Assembly: GCF_018687715.1 (NCBI RefSeq)
Contig: NC_056757.1
Location: forward strand, 5,865,501 to 5,929,500
Source of the DNA: Carya illinoinensis
Taxonomy: Eukaryota > Streptophyta > Magnoliopsida > Fagales > Juglandaceae
Direction of reading: 5' to 3'
Length of the DNA stretch: 64,000 nucleotides
In this document: positions 34,206 through 45,150 of the stretch, in pieces
How positions within the stretch are numbered: position 1 is the first letter of the stretch
How the letters are laid out: each line of letters opens with the position of its first letter
Notes under the pieces: generated by a model
Told to the model about the DNA's origin: nothing
Database searches by the model: none
Seen by the model: only the letters and a program-made list of their open reading frames with translations
Position numbers and translations under genes: made by a program

Positions 34206-34733
34206 AGTGAAAGTATCTCGATCTGGGAAAACTCCCATTTCCTCCATATTCTGAAATCAAACTAATGCTTGCCCTTCCATATGGAAGGATGCTAAACGCA
34301 ATTTATGTTGGGGTAAGGTGTTGTGAAAGGTTAAAGAGTGGTTTACCTTATAGATCCACCCATTGGGGTCCTCCCTATGGAAGGAGGGGAAATCTTCTCG
34401 GACTGGATAAGTGATTGGATCTCTACCTGTTTCTCGGTGCTGGTCATTGTGTGGGTGAGTTACTGAAGAGCCCTCTGTGTCTTCTTGCCTGTGATTAATG
34501 TTTTTCTTTTGCAGCTTCTAGGTCAAAGCAGCCAGTTGGGTGAAGACTTCCCTACCAAAGGTAGTCATCTGAGTGTCAAGAGTTGTGAACTGAGAATATG
34601 AGGATTTCTTCAAATTGACTATTTCAGCTTCAATGGAACGATACTGTGCATCTGTGAAATTTTTGAAAGCATTAAGCCCTTCCTGAAATTGATTGTAATA
34701 GGTTCCTTCAGCCATTGTAGAGAATTAAGGACT

Positions 34734-34752
34734 GGTGACAACTGATACTACT
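34734..34752 (-). promoter_or_regulatory. Primer-binding site of the chromovirus
   Basis: On the minus strand, directly after the 5' LTR end TGTTACA, the sequence reads AGTAGTATCAGTTGTCACC. The GTATCAG core fits a decayed tRNA-Met type site (TGGTATCAGAGC). Confidence 0.5.
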
Positions 34753-35257
34753 TGTAACATTTCCCTTATACTGCATTGTAAATTGATAAAGGTTCTCACT
34801 TAAAGGGTGATGACCTCCAAATTCGGACGAAAGGAAGAAGTGAATATTGAGAGAGAATTGAGAAGAATAACTGTCGATTAATGCAAAAAAGATCTATCAA
34901 AACATCTACCCATACATACAGTAGGGTTCTAACAGAAAGTGGTCCTCACCAATAAGATGATGACACATCGAACATGAATATAAACAACAATACAATTATA
35001 AAAGCTAATAAAGTTGTCATTGCAACCAATGTCCTCCGTAGTAATTTCTGCTACATTTATAACATTCATATTAATGCCTCCACGTGTGCGCAACTGAAGA
35101 CTCCTCACAATGTAATCCCACGGCTACCAACACACTTCCATCCACTGACTCTTTGACCGATAGACTTCAATCAATATCTCCATCTTCATTCTTTGACTGG
35201 CTTCTTTCGGACCTTACCAGACTCTTCATTTCTTTCAGCCACTCGGCCACTGTAACA
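34753..35257 (-). repeat. 5' LTR of the chromovirus
   Basis: 505 bp, TGTAACATTT to CACTGTAACA on the plus strand. It is the partner of 28331-28841; internal small indels explain the 6-bp difference in length. Confidence 0.9.
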
Positions 35258-35428
35258 GATCATTTGCCAACCATCATTTTGTAATTCAAATCATTGTTTT
35301 CACATCTCTAATATAAATATCATACATTGGTGTTTTTTGTTACTGCGAAGTTCATTTTTTTCCAACGACTTTTCGAACAGAGAGAATATAACGAATGATA
35401 GAACATAAAAATACAGTTACAACTCTTT

Positions 35429-38400
35429 CTAGCCTTCCTTCTCTCCTTCAAGATGGCGACGATGACCATTCCCTTGGGGATTTTTCTCTCTCCTGAAAGC
35501 ATTATAAAGATCAATGCCAAGAAAAACATTAAGCAAATTCATTCCAGCCATCCCAAATAAGGCAAGCGGCAGCTCGACACCCTGACCAAACTTATGTGCG
35601 TCTCTGAGGAGCTTGACGGTGATGAGCACATGAGATACCAGCCGTGCTACAACGAAAGTGACCCAATTAAGAACCCATTCTAACCTCACAATTCTGCTCT
35701 TGGCATCACGAATACCAGCCATTCTTCGCACTTTCCTCACATGCAGAAATATAGAATGCAGCTGTATGATCAGAAGAAATTGGACCTTTAGTTACATCAA
35801 ACAGATTCTGCACAATATTTGGCTTAAGATTATAAATTTGGACAATATCATCGATCTGAGACTTAATTTCAATTTGAAGTTGCCTTAATACTTTTGTTAA
35901 CTGGTTGCTCACTTTCTTTCATCTCATATAGCAAGGAAGCAAAAACGTATATCCTCATGAAGAATGCCTCATCCAACCATACAAATACAAGATTTATTCC
36001 AATTGAAGTAATAGTTTTTTTTCAAGTATCGCAATTGAAACAATTGGAGACAGTATTTATTAAATTTCCAGTGTAGAGGTCAAGCGTCTCATTTATATTA
36101 GTATGCCAAGAATTCATTTGAATTTCAAATAAGCGCAACCTTCAATAGCATACAAGGATAAATTAAATGGATCTTAACTTCAAAGCCGTAACCACTTGAA
36201 GATGTCCTAATCCCATAAAAATTCATCCAAGGCTTCAGACCCTAAGGCACATTTCACACCCTTCAATAATGCTTCATGAAAACCAATGTTTAAATTATCT
36301 AGGTTCTGACGTTATAACAACGTTAACAGGGGGCCGGGGAGGGAGAAGAAGGGGGGGGGGGGGGTGTGGGGGAATGAAGCAGAGCCTATAGGCTTGGTTT
36401 TCTGAGAATTTTACCTGTTATAACTTTTTTTTTATAAGTGAAAAGACAAATTTTATCCCTGTTATAACTTATACAGATAGCAGACTATACAGAACCCAAT
36501 CACTGCATTTGCACCGCAATAGAAATTTCTAAAATATTGAGGCTCATTCATCTGTTTAAGCAAACACTTCATCTTAAATAAATTTGATTCTCATCCTAGG
36601 CATAAGCAGACATAGAAGATCATACCTCACAAATGAGAGTGAGAATGAGGTAGTTGATGGTGACATTTCGATATAAAGCAAGAGAAAAACAGATCAGGAG
36701 TATCAGATGATGGAATAAGATGGCAGGGATCCAACCATTGTATAACCGATAATGCAGCATATCCCACTGATCATATGCAAAGTAACCACATGAGAAGCAC
36801 AAAGTGGGATATGCCCACGGCCAAGTTCCCCCAAACAACTGTGAGTGATCAAACATCCCATACGATCCATTTTTCAACCACTCATTAACCAAAATGAATA
36901 CCACTGCACAAGAAGTAAACAAACGTTGAAGTTACAACAATACAAAGGCATGAAGACCCATATTAAGAGCAAGTGGAAATGTATACGACAACCTAACTTG
37001 CAGTAGAATATTTGAGTGTATGCAATTATAAGAACAAAAAGCCAATGAAGACTTTCAGAAAAAGTCAGGAGAGACCACATATCAGGACAAATGATACTTT
37101 AGAAAGTAAAAAAAAATGAATAATAAGTATTATGTTTATATACAACAAATCAGGAAACGGATGAACCTTTTTATTTGGAGGACAACCTAATTTTTTTTTA
37201 TTGGTAAATAAGATTTTATTGATTGTACGAATAGGAAAAGCCCAAGTACACAGGTCATATACAAGAGCAACGCCTAGGGACAACCTAATTTTAAGTCTAA
37301 CAAATCAGTTCAAGCTTTGACAAATTTTTCTAAAAGTCCTATTCAACTAACTTTAACACATATGAATATAAAAATTAATTTATATAGGTATGAGACCTAC
37401 ATATGTGGATATCCTATGGCAACACACACACGTGGATCATAAAACTACAACAAGTGATAACCGTTAAACTCAATACCTCTTTGTGAAAGTAATTTCTTCT
37501 TTTTCTTTTACCTTTGGACTAGCAAATGGAATTTAAAGTCTCTTTTACCTTTGAACTAGCAAATGGAATTTAAGACTTTATTATGGTGCTTGTGATGTGG
37601 GACAAAAGGGTGATGATGAAGAGGGAGGAGTTCATAGGGGAATATACAGTGGCCGTTTCTCTTAAGATGGTGGAAGATAATTTTTTGTGGGCTTTTGCAG
37701 GAATATATGGACCGAATGTTGACAACATCAAACATCAACTCTGTGAAGAAATTGCGGGGTTACACAACTGGTGGGATCTCCTGTGGTCTATAGGAGAGGA
37801 CTTTAACGTCACAAGGTTCCCCAGTGAAAGATCGGGTGATAGTCGTGTATGTCCAGCCATGACAGAGTTTTCCGACTGCATCTTTGAGTTGAACTTGGTG
37901 GATCTACCACTCATAGGTGGCCCATTTACTTGGTCCAATAATCAGACGTGGTCACGGTTGGATAGATTCTTAATATCGCTAGAGTGGGAATGTCAGCATC
38001 CAGAGGTTTGTTAGAGGAGATTGCCGTATCTATGCTCAGATCACTTTCCAATTTTACTGGATGGTGGAGGCATTCAAAGTGGGCGTCGTTACTTCAAGTT
38101 CAAAAACATGTGGCTTAAAAGCGAGGGTTTTGTGGATAGGGTAAGGTGTTGGTGGTCCTCTTATCAGTTTAATGATACTCCCTCTCATATACTTGCAGGC
38201 AAACTAAAGGCTTTGAAGGAAGATTTAAAGTTGTGGAATTCCCAATCTTTTGGTAATTTAGGGGAGCAAAAGAAAAACATGATGGGAGAGTTACAGGTTC
38301 TTGAAAGAATCGATGAAGGCAGATCTCTCACCGTAGAGGAAAGAACAAGAAAGGCAGAATTGACTTTAGAGTTAGAAAGGGTATTATCATCTGAAGAGAT

Positions 38401-41400
38401 ATCTTGGCGACAGAAATCAAGAGCTTTGTGGCTAAAAGAAGGGGATAGGAGTACAAAATTCTTCCATATAGTGGCAAATTCACATAGGAGGAATAATACC
38501 ATTGAGATGCTGAGTATTAATGGTAGAGAGTGTACGGAGGCCCCTGTAATACGGGAACATGTGCTGAATTTTTTCGAACAACTATTTACAAAAAGAGAGG
38601 GATGGAGGCCAAAAGTGGATGGACTTGTATTTGATTCCATTGAGCCACAGACTGCGGCAAGATTGGAAAGAGCGTTCGAGGAAGAGGAGATATATCAAGT
38701 GATCAGACGAATAGGGAAAGACAAAGCGCCAGGACCAGACGGTTTTTTGATGGAGTTCTTCCATACATGTTGGGAGGTGTTAAAAGAGGCTATGTCGAAC
38801 GTCTTCCAGAAATTATTCTCGCCTGGGAAATTTCAGAAAAGTTTGAACATGACTTTTATTGCATTAATTCTGAAGAACACCGAGGTTGCGGACGTGAAGG
38901 ATTTTAGGCCCGTTAGCCTTATTAACGGGGTCTATAAAATTATTTCAAAGGTTCTAGCAAACAAGTTGGGCGAGGTTGGTAAGATAATCTCAAAGCCACA
39001 AAATGCCTTTGTTAGGGGTCGTCAAATTCTGGACTCGGTATTAATAGCCAATGAATGTTTGGATAGTAGACTAAAATCCAGTATAGCAGGGATTATTTGT
39101 AAATTAGACATGGAAAAGGCATATGAACATGTAAATTGGGACTTTCTTATCTATCTATTGAGGAGGTGTGGTTTTGAGGAAAAATGGTGTAGGTGGATTA
39201 GATGGTGCATCTCAACAGCAAGATTTTCAATTCTGATTAATGGCAGTCCAGAAGGTTTTTTTAACAACTCAAGAGGTTTAAGACAAGGGGATCCGTTGAC
39301 CCCTCTTCTCTTTGTTATCATAATGGAGGCCCTGAGTAGGATGTTAATGGCTCTAGTTACCAATGGTTTGCTGGTTGGTTTTTCCGTGGGTGATCTGAAT
39401 AGGGGCCTTATCTCGATATCTCATTTACTTTTTGCTGATGACACTTTAATTTTCTATGAGGCTGAACAAGAACAACTTAGGACTCTGAAAGCGCTACTGT
39501 TATGCTTTGAAGCAGTATCAGGTTTGAGAGTAAATTTTGATAAATTAGAATTAGTTCCAGTTGGGAATGTTAGTAGATCTCGACAGTTGGCTAACAAATT
39601 GGGGTGTAAGGTCACCACTCTTCCTATGACTTATCTGGGTTTACCGCTAGGGGCGGCTTCACGAGCCATAGCTATCTGGGATATAGTTATTGAGAAAACA
39701 GAGAGAAAATTGGCTAGATGGAAGAGACTGTACTTGTCGAAAAGAGGCCGAGTAACCCTGATAAAGAGTACTCTTTCTAACTTACCCACTTATTTTCTGT
39801 CTCTTTTTACAATTCTAGCTTCTATGGCGGCACGGATTGAAAAATTATACCGTGATTTCCTTTGGAGTGGTTTGGGGGATGAATTCAAGTTTCATCTAAT
39901 CAACTGGGATACGGTTTGCAGACCAATTTCTTCAAGAGGATTGGGGATAAAGAACCTGAGAATTTTCAATCGAGCACTCCTAGGGAAATGACTTTGGAGA
40001 TATAATATAAAGCCGGAAGCACTATGGAAATTAGTAGTTCATAGTAAATATGGCAGCCTATGGGGGGGATGGTGTACTAGAGAGCGGAATGGATCGTATG
40101 AAGTGGGGATTTGGAAGCAAATAAGAAGAGGATGGAGGATTTTTGCCAATAATACTAAACTTTTGGTGGGGGAGGGCACACGTATAAGATTTTGGAGGGA
40201 CATTTGGTGTGGGGAGGAGGCACTGAAGGACGCTTTTCCATGTGTATATCTAGTGGCTTGCGATCAAGAAGCTTTGGTTGCAGACCTGTTGGTTCGCTCA
40301 AGGGATCAAGTTCAATGGAATGTCACTTTTTGTAGAGCAACACATGATTGGGAAGTAAACAGTTTCGCGGATTTTTTCAACCTAGTGTACTCTATGAAGC
40401 CAAATGGATTGCATGAAGATAAACTGTGGTGGAAACATACGGGTAAGGGTACTTTCTCAGTTCGCTTTTATTATAAGGCCCTTACAGCTATACCTAATGC
40501 TTCGTTTTCCATGGAAAAGATTGTAGAGGAATAAAGCACCGCCCAAAACACTTTTCTTCATTTGGACAACAGCTCTGGGTAAGATTCTGACTACTGATAA
40601 TTTGCGGAAGAGGCAGGTAATCAATTACTGATTGGTGTTATATGTGTAAGAAAGCTGGTGAGTTAGTGAACTATCTCCTGTTACATTGTGAGACAGCTAG
40701 AGCCTTGTGGTGTGAAGTATTCTGTCGAGTAGGGTTAAATTGGGTGATGCCGAAGTCAGTACTTGAATTATTAGCTAGTTGGGCGATGCCAGGGGGAGAT
40801 CTACATATCAAAGCTATATGGAAGATGGTGCCTATCTGCATTATGTGGTGCATTTGGCAAAAGCGAAATGAACGAACATTTGAAGATAAGGAGAGAACAA
40901 TTGAGGAGCTTTGTATCTTATTGTTCAACACTTTATTCCTGTGGTCTCTAGCTATAGACTTTAATGGCCTAAATGTACACGAGTTTCTAGTGACTACTAT
41001 AGCCACCTAGATAGGTCTTACCACTTGTATACCTTCTTGTGTAATTGGGCTATACCTATTATTATAAATACTATCGTTGACTTATAAAAAAAAAAAAAAA
41101 AAATTCCAAAACTTGAATATGATGGTTTTTTGGTGTTTTGGGTTTTTGGGGGGGAGGGGATACTTCCTCCAGCCCAAATAGTTTTCCATCATAGAAATCC
41201 AATTTTTTAAGGGATATTCTTTACTGATTGTCTTCAACATAAATCTCAATCCTTTCTAAAATTATCCTCTTTAATTTTAGCAGATATGAAGAGAATAGAG
41301 AAAATTTATTGACTTTTCAAATAAAGTAAAGTGTCAAACCGTAAAAGAGTAGTTAAATCTATGCTAATTAAATTTTCCAAGTGGACAATTTTTTGAGAGA

Positions 41401-42576
41401 TCCAAGACAATATAGTTAAATCTATGCTAATTAAATTTTCCAAGTGGACAATTTTTTGAGAGATCCAAGACAATATGGGATGCAGGAGGTATAGTTTAAG
41501 GGAACATCTATAGCATAAGGATGCGATACTGATGCTGCCATTTGCTTCTTACCACTGTTTTCCTCAACCTAATTTATTGAAGATATCCTATTACTTGGAG
41601 ACCTCAAAAGGCTTGATATAATAATATTGATATGATGCTCCATTAATAGGGCATGCCAATCCTTGCCGGGGCCTGTGCATCACTGGGATTAGCCAGGGCA
41701 CTGTTCTCAGACAGCCGGTGCCAATAATAAAAAAAAAGGGCATGCCGATATGGGATAAACATACATTTTCTGAAGCATATAATCAACAAGCCTGCCACCA
41801 CAGTAAGTGTCACAGATCCATAATTTGAGACCATTTACAAATGATAAAGTATGATTTTCTACCTTGCATGCATACAATGACAACGATCCATGCCAGAGAA
41901 CATATGTGATACAAGAACTATTTCCTCAGAATGATGGAGTGTGCTCCTCCGAATTTGAAACAAACGCACCCATATGTTCACACTTAACAGCCACTCATGA
42001 GCACGCTATATAATTACTATTATTTTTTCCAACCTGGCCTCCAAATTACTGGAATAATTTTCAGTTTTCTAGAAGTAGCTACCAAAGTGGTCAGAACAAC
42101 AATCAGTGTACATTGTACAGGGATGATTCATGCATCCTGCAGACTTTAGTTTTCCATTCAAACTCTACAAGCCTAACATCATTTATCAGTGCCTTTCGGC
42201 CATACCATCAATAAATAGTAATTCCCCACAAGCAATGAAAATACCAAGAGAAAAGCCAAAACAAATTCAAGATGTGGAAAGAGACCTAGAATTGGAAACA
42301 AATAGAAAGTGAATCGGGGGAAAAGAACAAACCAGAGGCGGAGGTGATTGATGAGTGAAGGAGAGAGACGGAAGTATTAACGAATAGAGGATCCGGAGAG
42401 AAGAAAAAGTGGATGAACCAGTTGGCCGTTTGAAAAAAGCAACAGCCAGCGAGTATACTGAGGAGCTCCTTCCGCTTGTTGAATACTACTTCGAACAAAA
42501 CCGAAACGAACCACAGCACCAGGGTAGCCACGAAGAAGATCTCGGCCTTGTTCTCATCTCGTACTCTTCTAACCAT
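35429..42576 (-). CDS. TLC-domain (TRAM/LAG1/CLN8) membrane protein, three exons
   Basis: Read on the minus strand: exon 1 42576-42333, exon 2 36903-36626, exon 3 35761-35429. All junctions are GT-AG, the phases agree (1, then 0), and the product is about 284 residues. Hydrophobic segments are IFFVATLVLWFVSVLFEVVF (about 13-32), a second at about 40-58, then in exon 2 a stretch around CFSCGYFAYDQWDML and IPAILFHHLILLICFSLALY with the paired histidines of TLC domains, and in exon 3 LEWVLNWVTFVVARLV and LPLALFGMAGMNLLNV. It ends in a basic tail (NAFRREKNPQGNGHRR). The match from memory is the plant TLC 'lipid-sensing' group (At1g21790-like), whose biochemical role is not settled. The exon 1/2 join restores SITSASVVFILVN. 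Intron 1 is 5429 bases and holds three retroposons. No stop or shift is seen. Confidence 0.9.
36333..36376. repeat. G-rich tract in TLC intron 2
   Basis: GGGGGCCGGGGAGGGAG is followed by GGGG runs including a 14-G stretch (about 36351-36364) and GTGTGGGGG. At least four G-runs in a short space could form a G-quadruplex in the strand opposite to the TLC transcript. Confidence 0.7.
37195..37277 (-). mobile_element. 5'-truncated LINE 3' stub with 15-bp target duplication
   Basis: Direct repeats GGACAACCTAATTTT (37180-37194 and 37278-37292) bound about 83 bases that start with poly(T). Inverted, the sequence reads ...GTGTACTTGGGCTTTTCC, close to the 3' end of the larger LINE at 41030-41060 (CTTGTGTAATTGGGCTATACC). 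It is a very short target-primed insertion in the TLC intron, in the same orientation as the gene. Confidence 0.85.
37507..37576. repeat. 36-bp tandem duplication before the LINE
   Basis: TTTTACCTTTGGACTAGCAA..GGAATTTAAAGTC and TTTTACCTTTGAACTAGCAA..GGAATTTAAGACT follow each other directly. The second copy borders the first recognisable LINE codons. Confidence 0.8.
37577..38080 (+). pseudogene. LINE endonuclease, C-terminal half
   Basis: MWDKRVMMKREEFIGEYTV, IGEDFNVTRFPSERSG and DLPLIGGPFTWSNNQ correspond to the apurinic-type endonuclease of plant L1 elements. The usual GDFN catalytic motif reads EDFN. A TAG stop at about 38012 lies before RLPYLCSDHFPILLD. Confidence 0.82.
38021..39991 (+). 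pseudogene. LINE reverse transcriptase (ORF2 core)
   Basis: A 656-codon frame without stops. RT blocks in order: KDKAPGPDGFLMEFF, FRPVSLINGVYKIISKVLAN, PQNAFVRGRQILDSV, LDMEKAYEHVNWDFL, GLRQGDPLTPLLFVIIMEAL and the catalytic FADDTLIF (about 39433-39456). PMTYLGLPLGA follows. The frame ends with TGA at 39989, where related elements continue (GK..LWRY), so the end is a nonsense change. The catalytic motifs are intact, but with no ORF1 or full endonuclease this copy is not autonomous. Confidence 0.92.
40103..41008 (+). pseudogene. LINE zf-RVT C-terminal region
   Basis: FRDIWCGEEALKDAFP and FSVRFYYKAL come first. A frame change at about 40515 gives KAPPKTLFFIWTTALGKIL. After a further stop comes YMCKKAGELVNYLLLHCETA, ending with FNGLNVHEFLVTTIAT at 41008. 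This is the zf-RVT zinc region found behind plant LINE reverse transcriptases, broken twice. Confidence 0.82.
41351..41476. repeat. Perfect 63-bp tandem duplication in TLC intron 1
   Basis: AGTTAAATCTATGCTAATTA..CCAAGACAATAT occupies 41351-41413 and is repeated base for base at 41414-41476. The lack of any difference points to a recent event or an assembly artefact. Confidence 0.95.
41658..41736 (+). mobile_element. SINE-like 3' stub with 10-bp target duplication
   Basis: Direct repeats AGGGCATGCC (41648-41657 and 41737-41746) enclose 79 bases: AATCCTTGCCGGGGCCTGTG ... CAGCCGGTGCC, then AATAATAAAAAAAAA. The GGGGCCTGTGCA...CCGGTGCCAAT core with an A-rich end is a retroposon 3' end I know from many eudicot genomes (SINE-like). 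Body and head are missing. Confidence 0.75.
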
Positions 42577-42939
42577 TACTCTATGATACTATACTCTCTC
42601 GCAGTCTCTAATCTATTGCCTTCGACGCGTTTTTTGAGTCTTTCACCTGGGGATCGAACAAATATCCATTTCGTTACCGACACAGAGAGAGAGGGAGGAT
42701 TGCTTCATTTAAGCGCAAACCATATCTAATGGGTTTTCTTTCTGCGGGACCCTTCCTCGCCACCACCGAGCGGCTGTTCGACCCGAAAACGGATTTTCGG
42801 GTGAATACCCGATCCCAAAACGAACCGATTGATTTAGGAGCTTGTTGCTCGACCCGATGCAACCAAAAGAAAGATGGACAGACTATTTTTGTTGTGTAAT
42901 AAAATATAAAAGAGAAGTAGAAATGATTGAAATATTGCC

Positions 42940-42971
<32 letters not shown>

Positions 42972-43474
42972 TAAAGGGAGATTTGAGATATTGCTATATG
43001 GAAAAAGCTCCTTTGCCGTCTTGACCGTTGGACAAATTTTTTTTTTATTTTTTATTTAATGATTAAGAAAATAATTTTAAATGTATTGATGTATTTTTTT
43101 TTTATTTAATGATTAAGAAAGTGATTAAAAAAATGTGAAATGAAAAATGAAAAAAAAAAAGTACCACCCAGTTGTATGTTTGGGGCAGCATAGTAGCCGA
43201 ACCCATTGCTATATATTTGACTCTTTAAAAACTCAATATCATTTACTAATATTTCTTTTTTTGTATCTTACAAATAATTCTCAAGACATTTTTCTATAGG
43301 TAACTCCATGTTATTTTGTAGTGTCAACTAATTTACATGCACAATAAACTATCATATGTATAATAACTAAGTCACATGCATAACAATCAAGTCACATATA
43401 CAACAAGTATAATAAATTGTAGTTTATATGGTTATCTATCAAATGTATATATTTACAACACTCCCCTTTGAACG
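42577..43474. other. Upstream region of the TLC gene, then AT-rich spacer
   Basis: 42577-42850 should hold the TLC promoter and leader; a CT/GA-rich stretch near 42680-42705 is the only leader-like hint. From 42940 on there are poly(A) runs and a two-copy repeat with TATTTAATGATTAAGAAA (43046-43063 and 43105-43122). 43230-43474 is AT-rich sequence ending ACAACACTCCCCTTTG, where a Copia element has inserted. Confidence 0.4.
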
Positions 43475-43750
43475 TGAAAGAGATATAATAAAAATGTTCT
43501 GACCTCAATGCCAAAACCATTCGTTTGTTGCTATATTTATATATATCTTGAATTGATAAGGTTACATTAGTTTTGAAATAAAAAAACATAGAAAGTGCGA
43601 AAGAAAGATAAGATGGACGAAACAAACTAAATATAATACAATGGATAAGATCAAGTGCCAGCTGAGATAATTGTTGCAGAATTCAAATTTGGTGATGAAA
43701 AATCTACTGCAGAGATCTTTTTGGACATGGGCTTTATCTTCTGGTTAACA
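43475..43750 (-). repeat. 3' LTR of the Copia element
   Basis: 276 bp. On the minus strand it is preceded by the purine run GCGAGGGGA (43759-43751), a good polypurine tract. Confidence 0.92.
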
Positions 43751-43769
43751 TCCCCTCGCAAGCTGAAAG

Positions 43770-45145
43770 GGGTAGACACACCTACAGCTTGTTTCTGAGT
43801 TCACAAAATCGAACTGTACTTAATCCTTTGGTAAATACATCAGCTATTTGATCTTAGGAGCAAGTAAACCGGAGAGCAATATCTTTATTAGCAACTTTCT
43901 CACGGATGAAGTGAAAATCCACTTCGATGTACTTAGTTCTAGCATGAAACACCATATTTGAGGCTAAGGCCTAGGCACCTATGTTATCACACCAAATAGT
44001 GGAAGGAGTAGAGAGAGGTATACGCAAGTCTTTAAGAAGCATTCGAACCCGATACAATTATGCTCTGGTGATGGCTAAGGCTCGATATTCAGCTTCAGTG
44101 TTGGATAGTGGCACAACAGTTTGTTTCTTAGCAATCCAAGACACCAAACAAGAACCAAGAAATACGCCATAACTAGTAGTTGACTTGCGATCATTAGGAT
44201 CCCTAGCCCAATCTGAGTCATAGTAAGCTTGAAGAGTTATTGAACCTTTGGGATACCACATGCTGTGATCAATGGTCCCTTTAAGATAGCAGAGAACCCG
44301 CTTGGTTGCAGACCAGTGAGTAGAACTTGGGCAATGCATATGTTGGCAAAGCTGGTTGACATAGAAAGCAATATCAGGACAAGTCAAAGTACAATATTGT
44401 AAAGCCCCTATAGTTTGTCGATACTCAGTAATTTGGGCTGGTGTCAGAGTTTCTCCATCATGGGTAGAAAGTTTAATACCAAAAGAACATGGAGAAGGGT
44501 AAGATTTAGCCCTAATCATCTTAGTATGATATAGAAGATCTCCAATATATTTAGATTGCCTAAGATGGAGTTTAGTTGAATTTCGATGAGCTTGAATTCC
44601 AAGAAAAAAATTTAAGGAGCCCAGATCCTTCATCTTGAATTCAGTTTGCAGCTTGCTAATGAGGGAGAAGATAAGAGACTGATGTATGCCTGTCACAAGT
44701 ATGTCATCAACATAGATGATAAAGAACAAATGAATATTTTCTTGATGATAAAAAAAACAGCGAAGAGTCCACTAGTGAAGAAGTAAATCCAAACTCAATG
44801 AGAGATTGAGAAAGTCGCAAGAACCAAGCTCAGGGGGCTTGTTTAAGGCCATACAAGGACTTATTGAGTTTGCAAACATAAGGAAAATCTGGATAAACGA
44901 AACCTTGAGGCTGCTTCATATATATCTCCTCTTGTAAAACCTCATGTAAAAAGGCATTAGAGACATTCAATTGGCGTATACTCCAATCAAATTGAACAGC
45001 AACAGCAAGAATTATCTGAATGGTAGAAGGTTTAATCACAAGACTAAAAGTCTCAATAAAATCTATACCGTTTTCTTGCTCGAATCCTTTGGCCACTAAT
45101 CTGGCCTTCAATTGATCAACTGCACCAGTAGAGGTTTGTTTAACC
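43770..45145 (-). pseudogene. Copia reverse transcriptase (second part) and RNase H remnant
   Basis: From 45145 downward: [40 protein letters not shown] (the usual D of LDVxNAFL is N here), [27 protein letters not shown], then the YVDDILVTG box (about 44715-44689), DLGSLNFFLGIQAHR, CTLTCPDIAFYVNQLCQHM and the RNase H blocks AYYDSDWARDPNDRKSTTSY and SNTEAEYRALA. The end near 43780 includes a DVFTKGL-type segment. Stops occur near 44745, 44830 and 43860. Confidence 0.88.
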
Positions 45146-45150
45146 TCGTA

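Larger units (their letters stand above)
37577..41103 (+). mobile_element. L1-type LINE, 5'-truncated, in TLC intron 1 (opposite strand)
   Basis: Starting at about 37577 the plus strand encodes the last part of an endonuclease (WAFAGIYGPNVDN, EDFNVTRFPSERSGD, SDHFPILLDGG), then a 656-codon stretch (38021-39991) with the LINE reverse transcriptase, then a zf-RVT zinc region to 41008, and an A18 tail at 41086-41103. It lacks ORF1 and the N-terminal half of the endonuclease, as usual for truncated LINE copies. I found no clear target duplication. It is antisense to the host gene and far from both splice sites. Confidence 0.9.

Noticed and set aside
35706..35912. 68-codon minus-strand frame over the last TLC exon start
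   Set aside because: It overlaps the proposed acceptor (35762) in another phase. The TLC frame gives LHSIFLHVRKVRRMAG, so this frame is intron plus shadow.
38021..39991. 656-codon LINE frame as an active element
   Set aside because: RT motifs are intact, but the copy lacks ORF1 and the endonuclease N-terminal half and has stops before and behind the RT.
37577..41103. Target-site duplication for the main LINE
   Set aside because: The bases behind the poly(A), TTCCAAAACTTGAATATG, have no counterpart before 37577. The 36-bp duplication there is a different sequence.
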